Origin: a virus
Length of the DNA stretch: 64,000 nucleotides
Strand: one strand, 5' to 3'
IMG/VR virus record: IMGVR_UViG_3300027741_000021
Location: 62,001-126,000 of that record
The position numbers were made by a program, and so were the translations under genes. The notes beneath the pieces are model-generated. The model ran no database searches, was not told the DNA's origin, and saw nothing but the letters and a program-made list of their open reading frames with translations. Positions 9,352-17,630 of this stretch are shown one piece after another (within the stretch, counting starts at the first letter, position 1; each line of letters opens with the position of its first letter).

Positions 9352-10282
9352 AGTAGTTTTTAAATCCTTCTTCAACATCAACCTGTGGGTTGTAACCTAA
9401 AACTTGTTTGGCACGATCAATATTCAATGCACCACGTGATGGAAAGTCTGCATCTCGATCGCGTAGTTCAATTGAGCCTTTGCCTACAATCTCAATGATC
9501 ATTCTAGCAGCCTGTAACAAGCTCACGCTGTGGCTTTTTGTGATATTGAATGTTTGATTGGCAGCAGCAGGCACAAGTGCAGCAGCCACCACACCATCAG
9601 CGGCATCATCTACATAAGTGAAGTCTAGTGTTTCGCTTGATCCGTTAACTCGGAGCACTCCGCCGCGCATTGCTGTGAGCATGAATTTTGAGACCACGCG
9701 GTCTTCCACGTCCAAGGGGCCGTATACAGCACTAGGCCTAAGTATAACACAATCAAAACATCCCCTACGAGTATAGTCTTTAACAAGGTCTTCTCCTGCA
9801 AGTTTCATAATTCCATATTGTCCCTGTGGCCCGCACACAGCATCCTCAGTTACATCATCCACAAAGTCTCCGTACACCATTGAGCTAGAGATGTAAACAA
9901 CTCGCTTCACATGGTGTTGTTTGGCACCCTCGAGCACATTGATCAATCCTTCCATCATGACACTAGCACCCCATGCAGGGTTAGCATTCACAACTTTCTG
10001 TCGAGGAAATGACGCCATGTGTATCACTACATCGGGCTGCTCTATTTCAAATATGTCGTTGATAGATTCTCTATCACAGATATCTCGAGTGTACATGTGT
10101 GAAGGTGATTGATTTATTTTCTTCAGTCTTTCTCTTATCAAGTAGTCAAGTTCTGATTGTGGGATCATTCCGTATGTGGTCCGGTTATCAACTATGGATA
10201 CTGTGTGTGATTGATCTTGTAGTCTCTTGACTACATTGTGTCCAATGAGTCCAAGTCCACCAGTGACTAATATTTTCTTCAT
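9305..10282 (-). CDS. NAD-dependent nucleotide-sugar epimerase/dehydratase
   Basis: 325-residue extended short-chain dehydrogenase. N-terminal Rossmann motif TGGLGLIG at residues 7-14, then ISSSMVYGD and YGIMK, giving the Ser and YxxxK catalytic residues; the RPSAVYGP strand follows. Likely acts on a nucleotide sugar made in this cluster. It overlaps both neighbours by a few bases to 47 bp. Confidence 0.92.
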   Translation of the reverse strand: MKKILVTGGLGLIGHNVVKRLQDQSHTVSIVDNRTTYGMIPQSELDYLIRERLKKINQSPSHMYTRDICDRESINDIFEIEQPDVVIHMASFPRQKVVNANPAWGASVMMEGLINVLEGAKQHHVKRVVYISSSMVYGDFVDDVTEDAVCGPQGQYGIMKLAGEDLVKDYTRRGCFDCVILRPSAVYGPLDVEDRVVSKFMLTAMRGGVLRVNGSSETLDFTYVDDAADGVVAAALVPAAANQTFNITKSHSVSLLQAARMIIEIVGKGSIELRDRDADFPSRGALNIDRAKQVLGYNPQVDVEEGFKNYYGWFKNSIYWAPKTV

Positions 10283-10770
10283 TCAGGAACCTTTATTAAT
10301 TCTGGAGAATATTGTGCAAAGTTTTTATCTTTGTTATTAACATCTATATTCTTTGCATTTTCAAGTCGGGCCGTTCTAGCACGTAATTCGCTTGAGCTAT
10401 AATTGTGTTGACGCTTATGATAGTGTAGCTCAACGCCGTTATTCATACACCATTGCTTACCTGTGAAATCTCTATTTAAATATTCGTCACTCAAGAAACG
10501 TATATGAATAAGTTGAGTCTGCATTAATTGTAATAGATCGTATTCAGTTTCGTAGATAAGAATTTCATCCACATACTTACAGGCCTGTAATTGCACATAC
10601 CGTTCATATGCACTTTGTACAGGTTGATTTTTAACACCTGGCCGGTCAATGGTAGGATCAATTTGTAATGCCACAATGAGATAATCGCACAACTGCTTTT
10701 CCATTTTTAACATGGTAACGTGGCCAGCGTGTAATAGATCAAAACTACTACAGTTGAATCCAATTTTCAT
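10279..10770 (-). CDS. Cytidylyltransferase-like nucleotidyltransferase
   Basis: About 163 residues. N-terminal FDLLHAGHVTML carries the HxGH nucleotide-binding motif of glycerol-3-phosphate cytidylyltransferase and RfaE-type enzymes; YSSSELRAR near the end matches their second signature. It would activate a small polyol or sugar phosphate with CTP. The ATG chosen has GGGGAG 4 bp upstream and overlaps the stop of the gene before it. A second ATG four codons earlier is less likely. Confidence 0.85.
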   Translation of the reverse strand: MKIGFNCSSFDLLHAGHVTMLKMEKQLCDYLIVALQIDPTIDRPGVKNQPVQSAYERYVQLQACKYVDEILIYETEYDLLQLMQTQLIHIRFLSDEYLNRDFTGKQWCMNNGVELHYHKRQHNYSSSELRARTARLENAKNIDVNNKDKNFAQYSPELIKVPE

Positions 10771-11045
10771 TTTGCTCCCCATTTCATTGTGTAAAACATG
10801 TAGACTTTATCGTCCATATATGTAACATCACCGCTTTTTAAATAATCCCAATGACATCCATATTTGTACGCACCGGGTTTACCATACGTGTTCCATAACC
10901 ATTCTTGCTGTTGAGGACTAAAAGTACCTTTTCTACGATACAGCAAGAACGGAACAAACTCTGTGCCATTCCATATCAGTTTCTTAACCGGCGGCGGTAA
11001 AACTATGTCCTGCTTGTCAACGAATTCAACAGTTGGTGTTAACAT
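10767..11045 (-). CDS. Small phage protein, unknown function
   Basis: 92 residues, rich in Trp and Tyr (WLWNTYGKPG, YGCHWDYLKSG). No known motif recognised. Overlaps both neighbours by a few bases, which supports translation. Confidence 0.6.
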   Translation of the reverse strand: MLTPTVEFVDKQDIVLPPPVKKLIWNGTEFVPFLLYRRKGTFSPQQQEWLWNTYGKPGAYKYGCHWDYLKSGDVTYMDDKVYMFYTMKWGAK

Positions 11046-11364
11046 ACTTCAAGGTGTAAAAAGTCTGATCAGATTCTCTCATGCGAGCCATAATTGCAAA
11101 CTCAAATCCATGCCACAAGTGATCCACATGCCGTACCCACCAAGGTGGTTCCACAGCATTCTCCATCACAAATTTGCCAGCTTCGGTTTGTTGCCATTCC
11201 CATATGGGTTGGCTAGCATACAGCACAGGATCATCAACATCGCCCATGCGGAATCGATGAACCACCATGTCTGAAAATTTAACAACGTTGCCGTCGATAA
11301 CTTTACATTCAGGTGGTCTACGGTGCTTGCTGTGTTCTCTCTCCAGGTTACGCAAAATGGCCAT
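11026..11364 (-). CDS. Phage protein, unknown function
   Basis: 112 residues, aromatic-rich (PIWEWQQTEAGKFV, PPWWVRHVDHLWHGFEFAI). I do not recognise a family. It follows a weak promoter at 11370-11398 and overlaps the next gene by 20 bp. Confidence 0.65.
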   Translation of the reverse strand: MAILRNLEREHSKHRRPPECKVIDGNVVKFSDMVVHRFRMGDVDDPVLYASQPIWEWQQTEAGKFVMENAVEPPWWVRHVDHLWHGFEFAIMARMRESDQTFYTLKYVNTNC

Positions 11365-11369
11365 GTGCT

Positions 11370-11398
11370 AGTATAGCACCACAACTATTACTTTGCAA
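11370..11398 (-). promoter_or_regulatory. Possible sigma-70-like promoter
   Basis: -10 TATACT, 17 bp, -35 TTGCAA, just upstream of 11026-11364. The -35 matches the consensus poorly. Confidence 0.4.
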
Positions 11399-12056
11399 CT
11401 AGATCGGCGGCCATTGGGAAAATTTGGGCAATAACTTGAGCACAAGCCAGCGCAACTTCTTGATGTTCTCGCTGTGTGCCGTTTGCACTACGCAGTTCAA
11501 TAAAGTGAATCCAACTGCGCAATGTGCCATTCATGTATAGTCTGCTGACTGTGTTACCTTCGGGCAGGATGGCCCGTGCTTGTTCTTTGGCAATACCACG
11601 CTCAATGGCTCGAGCATAGTGTTTGCGAACCAGGGCAATCACTTCTTGTTGAGCACCGTCCCACCATAGTGCTAGGTCTTGATCGTCGGTGTCAATGCTG
11701 TTCTGTCTATTCTTTGTGTCTTGTAGTCGTGCTTCACGTAACACAAAGTCTAGATCCTTGGTTGGATCAGCATAACGTTGGCTGAACTCTTGAAAACTAA
11801 AACTACGATGACGTAGGATTTGTCTTGCAATGTCTCGTGTGGTGGTAATCTCAATACAAGCTGATACCATTTCTAATGGTGACCAGTGCTGGTGTTTGAC
11901 CAAGTAGTTGATGAGTTTTGCTGATGTATCTGTGTTGAGTTGATTTGAAGGATTGCTTACCCGGGCACAATATGCCACTAGTTCTTGGGCATCATCGATG
12001 CCTTGGCTTGCGAATTCTTCTGTTGGTTGGCTGTGGCTGAGTAATCGAGCGTTCAT
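11388..12056 (-). CDS. thyX: Flavin-dependent thymidylate synthase ThyX
   Basis: 222 residues. The ThyX signature RHRSFSFQEFSQRY sits around residues 81-94 and the C-terminal RSWIHFIELRS segment is also typical. It makes dTMP from dUMP with FAD, NADPH and methylene-tetrahydrofolate, supplying thymidine for phage DNA. The start overlaps the stop of the upstream gene by 4 bp. Confidence 0.96.
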   Translation of the reverse strand: MNARLLSHSQPTEEFASQGIDDAQELVAYCARVSNPSNQLNTDTSAKLINYLVKHQHWSPLEMVSACIEITTTRDIARQILRHRSFSFQEFSQRYADPTKDLDFVLREARLQDTKNRQNSIDTDDQDLALWWDGAQQEVIALVRKHYARAIERGIAKEQARAILPEGNTVSRLYMNGTLRSWIHFIELRSANGTQREHQEVALACAQVIAQIFPMAADLVAK

Positions 12057-12355
12057 AGTTTCTTTAGTAATTTATCTGTAGCTGGTTGTACAATGCCAGC
12101 TACAGTGTTAACATCCACCACAAAGTCAATGGTGCGTACTGTATCTCCCAGCATTGAAAGATTCCTGTTTAGGATTTCCTCAACTTCATCATCGTCAAGA
12201 CCGTCGCGACGTAGTCTAGCAAGATTGATGGTCTTTTGTTTACCACCATCAATCTTGATAATCATTTTGTTAATACATCTTAACGGTACTTCGGTCTTGT
12301 CGACTTCAGAAATTATGTAATCCCACTTGGCTAAGAATTCATCACTCAGTGGCAT
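12053..12355 (-). CDS. Conserved-type phage protein, unknown function
   Basis: 100 residues, charged, with an acidic middle (LDDDEVEEIL). It sits between the gene at 12342 and ThyX with short overlaps on both sides. No function assigned. Confidence 0.65.
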   Translation of the reverse strand: MPLSDEFLAKWDYIISEVDKTEVPLRCINKMIIKIDGGKQKTINLARLRRDGLDDDEVEEILNRNLSMLGDTVRTIDFVVDVNTVAGIVQPATDKLLKKL

Positions 12356-13100
12356 GAGCAGCAGCCTTGGCCTTTGAAGGGCGGCCTTTTTTTACTGCGG
12401 CAACTTTAGGTGCGTCAACTTCCACTTGTGGAATTGGCACCATCTTGGGCAAGTCCATCATCTTCACACCAGGAAACATTCTTTCAGCTTCTTTCTTCAT
12501 TCTGGCTGCTTCGTTGATCATACCAGTTGCTTCATTGTGCATGCGTACAGCTTGAGTAAGCATGTTGGCAGCAATGGTCTTGTCGTCCAACGCACCATCT
12601 GAGGGTGCAGCAGTGTAACCTGCCTCTATCGGTTTAGAGCGTGATTGTTGTCCAGCTTTGTATGCGGCTTCGGCAGCACGTTTGGTTTTGGGATCAACAA
12701 TACCACGACTGTTGTCAATCTCTGCCAGTTTACGCACAGCGTCCTCGCCTTTTTTCATCTCATTGAGGATCTTGTTGAGTTCACTGAGTCTCACATTGGA
12801 GTTCATGTTGGGTGTCATTAATACCTGTTCAGTTTGCACACGTTTCATCAAGCGTTCACTATGCAAGGTCTGCAACATGTTACGACCATCGGGCAAGATG
12901 TTGCGATTGAGTGCATCTGCAAATTCTTCAGCAGCTTGCCCAACTGGACTTTCCAATACCTTCATCAATGGGTCGTGAATGCTGATAGGCAGCAGGTCTG
13001 GATAGATGCAAAGGCACATGTGATCGTCGCCAGGAATTTGTCTAAAAATCACTGCAACTTTACGGTCGCCATGTTTACCAATGTGTTTTAAAAATGCCAT
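12342..13100 (-). CDS. Phage protein, unknown function (alanine/lysine-rich C-terminus)
   Basis: 252 residues from an ATG with AAGGAGC 5 bp upstream; a start 44 codons earlier would overrun the upstream gene. The N-terminus is folded-looking (HIGKHGDRKVAVIFRQIPGDDHM), the middle is predicted helical, and the end is Pro/Ala/Lys-rich (KKGRPSKAKAAAH), resembling an AT-hook. Similar proteins occur in T4-like phages to my recollection; function unknown. Confidence 0.75.
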   Translation of the reverse strand: MAFLKHIGKHGDRKVAVIFRQIPGDDHMCLCIYPDLLPISIHDPLMKVLESPVGQAAEEFADALNRNILPDGRNMLQTLHSERLMKRVQTEQVLMTPNMNSNVRLSELNKILNEMKKGEDAVRKLAEIDNSRGIVDPKTKRAAEAAYKAGQQSRSKPIEAGYTAAPSDGALDDKTIAANMLTQAVRMHNEATGMINEAARMKKEAERMFPGVKMMDLPKMVPIPQVEVDAPKVAAVKKGRPSKAKAAAHATE

Positions 13101-13101
13101 A

Positions 13102-13353
13102 TTATGCTCCTTGAGGGTTTGTAGATTCTGCAGAATCTGGCACTCCAGCCTGGGGCTGAGTTTCTGCTGTGGCGGCTGCTTCTGCTTCTGCTTGGGCCAC
13201 AGCAGCCTTGATGAAAAGATCAATCTTTTCATACAAGGTTCCTACTTGTTTTGCTTCAGCAGCACCAAAGGCACCACGTTTGACAGCAGTGTCGATCACA
13301 TCGCGAGCTAACGCAATGTCAGTGATTGTGAGTTGAGTGTTGGTGTTTTCCAT
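13102..13353 (-). CDS. Small phage protein, unknown function
   Basis: 83 residues: a helical first half and an Ala/Glu/Pro-rich tail. A TGTAAATA late-promoter-like box lies 5 bp before the ATG and no ribosome site is visible. One base separates it from the next gene, so they are co-expressed. Confidence 0.7.
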   Translation of the reverse strand: MENTNTQLTITDIALARDVIDTAVKRGAFGAAEAKQVGTLYEKIDLFIKAAVAQAEAEAAATAETQPQAGVPDSAESTNPQGA

Positions 13354-13358
13354 ACAGA

Positions 13359-13366
13359 TATTTACA
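13359..13366 (-). promoter_or_regulatory. Late-promoter-like box TGTAAATA
   Basis: Matches the T4-type late pattern NATAAATA at 7 of 8 positions with TG at the front. Ends 5 bp before the ATG at 13353. Confidence 0.45.
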
Positions 13367-13370
13367 TAAA

Positions 13371-13404
13371 AAAACCCTCTGATATAAATTTTTCAGAGGG
13401 TTTT
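13371..13404 (-). terminator. Rho-independent terminator
   Basis: Stem AACCCTCTGA / TCAGAGGGTT with a 9-10 nt loop. In the minus direction it is followed by a T run. It ends the VWA-protein transcript from 14708 and separates it from the late-type genes below. Confidence 0.85.
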
Positions 13405-13421
13405 GGCAAACCAAGCTGACG

Positions 13422-14708
13422 TTATTTTTTGTGTTCCTCGTAGTAGGCATGAACGCCCCAGGGTGGAACAATGCTGGTAGTACCATGCAGGATCCAAGTC
13501 ACTTCGCAGTAGTTCTCATCACCCCAGCTGCCACACGGATAACCATCTGTAAACACTACCAAGCGACGCGGCACAATGTCGTTTTCTTTGAAGTATTCGT
13601 AAAAGCAATCAAAGTCTGTACCACCACCGCCTGTTACTTCATAATCGCAGATACTATCCAAGTTATCAGAATCGTATTGTTGCGGATTGTATGCTTGGGT
13701 ATCAAAAGTCACAACATGGATCTTGTACGCAGGAAACGAATCCATAATACCTTGGATCTCGCCCAGGAAGTCGCGCAGCATATCCATACCAATACTGCCA
13801 GATGCATCAATTGCAATGGCAATATCAATCATCTCATCAGGCTTCATACCTGGCATTACTGCATCCATGTGCCAGCCTCGACGGCTTGCTCGCATCCAAG
13901 TGTAGTCACTCTTGATGGTACTTTCCAAGTTCATGCGCAGCAGCTCACGCCAGTTCATCTGCGGCTCTGTCATTTCATTGATCAGTCGCTGAACTCCCAA
14001 CGGAATATTACCAGCACCATCCACTGTGGCAGCAGCAGCCAGCATGGCTTCTTTGATCTCGTCCTTGATGGCCTGACGTTCAGCTTCACTTATCCGTGGA
14101 CGACCTTTGCCTTTGCCGTCACCATCGCTGTCACCGCCAGCACCGTCTGCATCACCTTCACCATCCAAGTGATCATCTAACAGCTGGTTGATAAGATCTT
14201 GCAGACTGATTTTCTTCACGTTCTTCATAAGGTCGTCGTACACCTTCTCAGAACTCCAACCGTTGTACTTGCGATCGTACAAACAAGGCACTGACGTGAT
14301 GAACTCACCAACACCATGTTCTTTCAAGTCTGCGTTAACGCAGAAGTCATTGGCCACATTCCAAATCTGTGGGTCACGTTCGTTACGACGTCCAAAGTGA
14401 TCATAAACACAATGCAACACTTCATGTCCAAACAAGAACTCAATTTCCTTGGGCTTGAGCAGTTCGATAAAGCGAGTGTTGTAATAGAAGTGACGTCCGT
14501 CTGTGGCAGCAGTACCGCACCATTCATCTGCGTTAACCAGCTTGAGTCGAGTGGCCAAGTTGCCAAAGAAGCTGGCTTTCAACAGCAACCCCACACGGGC
14601 TGTGATCAGCTTCTCACGGACTTTGACGTCCAGCTTCATGTCTTTGGGACCAATGAGGTCTTTGAATTTATCTTCTTTTTTGTTAGCTGTGGTGTTAGCA
14701 GTTGCCAT
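13422..14708 (-). CDS. VWA-domain protein with metallopeptidase-like domain (MoxR partner)
   Basis: 428 residues. N-terminal part has HEVLHCVYDHFGRR, a zinc-peptidase-like HExxH motif. After a Gly/Asp-rich linker (about residues 190-205) comes a VWA-like domain with a metal site, DASGSIG, plus GGGGTDF and FTDG. Such proteins work with MoxR AAA+ ATPases as chaperone or metal-insertion pairs; the MoxR gene lies about 1 kb upstream under a similar promoter. Own promoter at 14733-14761 and terminator at 13371. Role in the phage unknown. Confidence 0.85.
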   Translation of the reverse strand: MATANTTANKKEDKFKDLIGPKDMKLDVKVREKLITARVGLLLKASFFGNLATRLKLVNADEWCGTAATDGRHFYYNTRFIELLKPKEIEFLFGHEVLHCVYDHFGRRNERDPQIWNVANDFCVNADLKEHGVGEFITSVPCLYDRKYNGWSSEKVYDDLMKNVKKISLQDLINQLLDDHLDGEGDADGAGGDSDGDGKGKGRPRISEAERQAIKDEIKEAMLAAAATVDGAGNIPLGVQRLINEMTEPQMNWRELLRMNLESTIKSDYTWMRASRRGWHMDAVMPGMKPDEMIDIAIAIDASGSIGMDMLRDFLGEIQGIMDSFPAYKIHVVTFDTQAYNPQQYDSDNLDSICDYEVTGGGGTDFDCFYEYFKENDIVPRRLVVFTDGYPCGSWGDENYCEVTWILHGTTSIVPPWGVHAYYEEHKK

Positions 14709-14732
14709 AGAGTGTTCCTTGTAGATGTGTGT

Positions 14733-14761
14733 ATTATACTGCGGACTGAATTAGCAGTCAA
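14733..14761 (-). promoter_or_regulatory. Sigma-70-like early promoter
   Basis: -35 TTGACT, 17 bp, -10 TATAAT. Start site about 18 nt before the ATG at 14708, leaving an AAGGAAC ribosome site. Confidence 0.8.
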
Positions 14762-14768
14762 CTACAGA

Positions 14769-14996
14769 TTATGCCGTAGCCAATTCAACCTTTGCAACAC
14801 GCATTGCCTTGAGATTAGACTCAGTAGCGCAAAGACGAACGCTATATGCACGGCCTTGTTTGTTGATAGCTTGGATGTCAATCCAAGGAACCGTTTGATC
14901 AGCAGCATTGAGATTCAAACAGATGTTGGTGATAACACCTGTCAGGTCACCGGCTGCACAAGACCAAGTCACGGTATCGTTAATATTGAGATTCAT
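14769..14996 (-). CDS. Small protein, unknown function
   Basis: 75 residues, beta-strand-like alternation (NDTVTWSCAAGDLTGVITNICLN). AGGACC ribosome site and strong promoter at 15029-15057. No family recognised. Confidence 0.7.
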   Translation of the reverse strand: MNLNINDTVTWSCAAGDLTGVITNICLNLNAADQTVPWIDIQAINKQGRAYSVRLCATESNLKAMRVAKVELATA

Positions 14997-15028
14997 TTTG
15001 GGTCCTAGTTGTTGCTGCGTATGTGTAT

Positions 15029-15057
15029 ATTATACCCGATCTGCCAATACCGGTCAA
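15029..15057 (-). promoter_or_regulatory. Sigma-70-like early promoter
   Basis: -35 TTGACC, 17 bp, -10 TATAAT with the extended GGTTGACCGGTATTG element shared by this phage's early promoters. Serves 14769-14996. Confidence 0.88.
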
Positions 15058-15086
15058 CCAAAAAAAGTGTGGGTTTTTTGCAACAT

Positions 15087-15371
15087 TTATAGGTATTTTA
15101 GCTGGAACCAAGTGAGTGCAGCTTCGTTAAAAAAGTCCAAGTGAACCTGCTTTACACAGCGATGTCTTTGCACTACGGAACCTGGCGGAACAAACTGAAC
15201 CCATTCTTCATGTTGCCTCACAGTGAATCCCAATTCACGTTTCAATACCCAACTCACAACAATACTGGCACTGTTGTCGGCCAGTATCTTTTGCCAAACA
15301 AGATCCCAATGCGCAGGTGAGCAAAAGATAATGAGATTCTTTTTGACAATTACTTTATGTTTCTCGGACAT
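15087..15371 (-). CDS. Small phage protein, unknown function
   Basis: 94 residues. It ends in ALTWFQLKYL, echoing LAWFQLAHV near the end of the overlapping upstream protein, so the two may be diverged paralogues. No function recognised. Confidence 0.65.
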   Translation of the reverse strand: MSEKHKVIVKKNLIIFCSPAHWDLVWQKILADNSASIVVSWVLKRELGFTVRQHEEWVQFVPPGSVVQRHRCVKQVHLDFFNEAALTWFQLKYL

Positions 15372-15678
15372 GAGCCAATTGAAACCACGCTAGTTCTTTG
15401 TCGGATGCAACATAGATACGATAATCACGATATTCAGTTTGATATGCCCAATGTGGATTAGATTCAGGAGGATCATTGGTTGCTTTGGATTGCTTGTTCA
15501 TTACCACCTGTAGCTCAGCTTCTTGTGCCCAACCGTATGTTTGATTGAACCAACGTCGAGCTCGGTCAAAGTCCAATGCACCAGTGCCGCCTATTGGACT
15601 GGTGCTGAATCGGACCATGAATTGATATCTGGTGCGATGATTGTGTCGATAATCTAGTTTGGAAATTTCATAACGCAT
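15355..15678 (-). CDS. Small phage protein, unknown function
   Basis: 107 residues, aromatic and basic (RYQFMVRFSTSPIGG, ARRWFNQTYGWA). Overlaps the next gene by 17 bp. Lies below the MoxR terminator-like hairpin. No family recognised. Confidence 0.65.
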   Translation of the reverse strand: MRYEISKLDYRHNHRTRYQFMVRFSTSPIGGTGALDFDRARRWFNQTYGWAQEAELQVVMNKQSKATNDPPESNPHWAYQTEYRDYRIYVASDKELAWFQLAHVRET

Positions 15679-15686
15679 GATGAAAT

Positions 15687-15706
15687 ATGGGGACCGTAGT
15701 CCCCAT
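15687..15706 (-). terminator. Hairpin, probable weak terminator after MoxR
   Basis: Perfect 8-bp stem ATGGGGAC / GTCCCCAT with CGTA loop, 7 bp below the MoxR stop. The tail is ATATTTC rather than a long T run, so termination may be partial. Confidence 0.6.
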
Positions 15707-15713
15707 TCCTGTT

Positions 15714-16799
15714 TTAGCCTTGGGCTTGCAACACGTATTTTCCGAACTTGCTGTGGAACTCATCAAAGTGCTTGAGCTTGGTAGGCTTGAACGGCAAGTT
15801 GTATGTGGTCAACGCAATACGCGAACCCATCACAGTCAACTCAGTTTCAAAATTACGCATCATGTAGCTGAGGAAGTTGTCAGCCATGTCATGAAACTTC
15901 TTTTCTTCTACCTTGTTTTCAACAGCAGCCTTGAGCTCGTAGCACATGGAAATAACCAGGCTGTACATGGCACTAATCTCTTTCACGTTCAAGTCCTTGA
16001 CCTTGCCATTCAAGATGTCAGCTGGGTCGGGCATACGACCAGACACTTTGCGGTGAGCCATAAACTTCACTGCCAAGCCTTCACCAACAGTACCTGCTAC
16101 CAAGTTGGTAAAGGTGTCGTCATCGCCGTCTGCATCATTCAACAGCTCGCTCACAAAGGTCCAGCTGCGCGGTGTAGCGAATGCACGGCTTGAGCTCTTG
16201 GCATCAAAGTCATACAGGTCTTGCTTGGCAAAGCTCAAGTAACCAACCACGTCCTTGTGGATGTTATTGGTCACAGCCCATTCTTGCCACGAAGCAAAGT
16301 CCACTTTCATTTCTTGGTGAATGAAACGATTTGCCAGCGGAGTGGGCATACGATACGTCACACCTTTGTCGCTTTCGCGATTGCCTGCTGCAACCATAAC
16401 AACATTGTCAGGCAGGCGATATTTGCCAATACGACGATTCAAAATCAGCTGATAGGCAGCGGCTTGAACTGAGGCAGCGGCACTGTTGAGTTCGTCCAAG
16501 AACAGTACCACGATAGGATACTGGCTGGCCAGTTCTTCGTCGGGCAGTTCCACAGGAGGCGCCCAATCCATCTTGCCAATTTCTTTGTTGTAGAAAGGAA
16601 TACCACGAATGTCAGTGGGTTCCATCTGACCCAACCGCAGATCAATCATGTAACCATTGAGGTCACGGGTGATGTTTTCTACCAGCTCGCTCTTGCCAAT
16701 TCCAGGGGGACCCCACAGGAACAAAGGACGCTTGACTTTGAATGCTTTAAGCAGGGATTTATGCGCCTGGCGCGAAGTAACTGTACGTGAATCTGACAT
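15714..16799 (-). CDS. MoxR-family AAA+ ATPase
   Basis: 361 residues. Walker A GPPGIGKSE near residue 30, Walker B VVLFLDELN near 96, sensor VMVAAGNR and an arginine-rich lid. MoxR ATPases act with VWA proteins in protein maturation or remodelling; the VWA partner is at 13422. Own promoter at 16830-16858. Its phage role is not known; particle assembly or host modification are guesses. Confidence 0.92.
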   Translation of the reverse strand: MSDSRTVTSRQAHKSLLKAFKVKRPLFLWGPPGIGKSELVENITRDLNGYMIDLRLGQMEPTDIRGIPFYNKEIGKMDWAPPVELPDEELASQYPIVVLFLDELNSAAASVQAAAYQLILNRRIGKYRLPDNVVMVAAGNRESDKGVTYRMPTPLANRFIHQEMKVDFASWQEWAVTNNIHKDVVGYLSFAKQDLYDFDAKSSSRAFATPRSWTFVSELLNDADGDDDTFTNLVAGTVGEGLAVKFMAHRKVSGRMPDPADILNGKVKDLNVKEISAMYSLVISMCYELKAAVENKVEEKKFHDMADNFLSYMMRNFETELTVMGSRIALTTYNLPFKPTKLKHFDEFHSKFGKYVLQAQG

Positions 16800-16829
16800 G
16801 GTCTATACCTTTCTGTTGTTGATGAGTGT

Positions 16830-16858
16830 ATTGTAAGCGATCTTGAATTTCAGGTCAA
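16830..16858 (-). promoter_or_regulatory. Sigma-70-like early promoter
   Basis: -35 TTGACC, 17 bp, -10 TACAAT. Serves the MoxR gene. Confidence 0.8.
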
Positions 16859-17328
16859 GCAGTTTGTTTGGCCAACTGCTCTTGTAGCACGTACAAGGTG
16901 TTAGGCAGCATGCCTTCCACGGCATACAAAGCACCGCAGTACCAGACGCCATCTTTCATGATGTAGAAGTATTCGGCACCACAGCCGTCTACCAGTTCCA
17001 GGAACTCGTCGAAGCTTTGGCTCACTCGGAAATCCACGTCCTTCTCGCCGCGATCGCGACCGTAGAAGGTGGTCATGTCACCAAAGTTCTTGTCCCAAGC
17101 TTCGGCTTCGTTGCTGCCGTATGCATTAGGATTGCTGAACTCGTGCTTCTCGCCAATCTCTTTAGCCAGCGAGCTGAGATCGCCCAAGGCCACAAGGTTA
17201 TTGGCTTTGGCTGAGTCATAGTGTTTTTGCAGGATCTCGCCATTGCCGCTGAGATAACCATCCCAATGTGCATAAACGCTCTTGCACTTGTCACCATGCA
17301 TCACACCAATTCGACTACGTGTACCCAT
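16855..17328 (-). CDS. Conserved phage protein, unknown function
   Basis: 157 residues beginning MGTRSRIGVMHGDKCKSVYA, a start I associate with a widespread uncharacterised phage/bacterial family; HWDGY and a late FYIMKDGVWYC stretch are also visible. AGGAG ribosome site, promoter at 17363-17391. Confidence 0.75.
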   Translation of the reverse strand: MGTRSRIGVMHGDKCKSVYAHWDGYLSGNGEILQKHYDSAKANNLVALGDLSSLAKEIGEKHEFSNPNAYGSNEAEAWDKNFGDMTTFYGRDRGEKDVDFRVSQSFDEFLELVDGCGAEYFYIMKDGVWYCGALYAVEGMLPNTLYVLQEQLAKQTA

Positions 17329-17362
17329 TTTTTACTCCTAGTTTGTTGCTGTCTATGTGTAT

Positions 17363-17391
17363 ATTATAACCGATTTTGCAATACCGGTCAA
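17363..17391 (-). promoter_or_regulatory. Sigma-70-like early promoter
   Basis: -35 TTGACC, 17 bp, -10 TATAAT, with the extended GGTTGACCGGTATTG-type -35 region. Serves 16855-17328. Confidence 0.88.
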
Positions 17392-17627
17392 CCGATAACT
17401 ACCACGCGGCGTGTACCTTCGTAGTCGCCTTCGTCTTCGTACATGTCGCTCTCGTCCAAGAGCTTGTCCATGCCGTGGTATTCACTGCGCTTGACCAAGC
17501 CTTCGAACACTTGGTCCACAGAAGGAGCAACCCGAGTGCGCCAGTGATCACCATAATTGTAGGAGAAGTGTACTTCTGCATCAGGGTTCATGTTCGCTAA
17601 CTCTGCAATGAGATCTTTGACCAGCAT
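17388..17627 (-). CDS. Small acidic phage protein
   Basis: 79 residues starting MLVKDLIAELANMNPDAEV, a pattern seen in many small phage and plasmid proteins of unknown function; the C-terminal third is very acidic. GGAGAA ribosome site; follows the gene at 17631 by 3 bp. Confidence 0.72.
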   Translation of the reverse strand: MLVKDLIAELANMNPDAEVHFSYNYGDHWRTRVAPSVDQVFEGLVKRSEYHGMDKLLDESDMYEDEGDYEGTRRVVVIG

Positions 17628-17630
17628 GTT

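Noticed and set aside
13431-15008. Plus-strand frames over the VWA protein
   Set aside because: Shadow frames; the minus strand encodes the conserved VWA/peptidase-like protein with a promoter and terminator.
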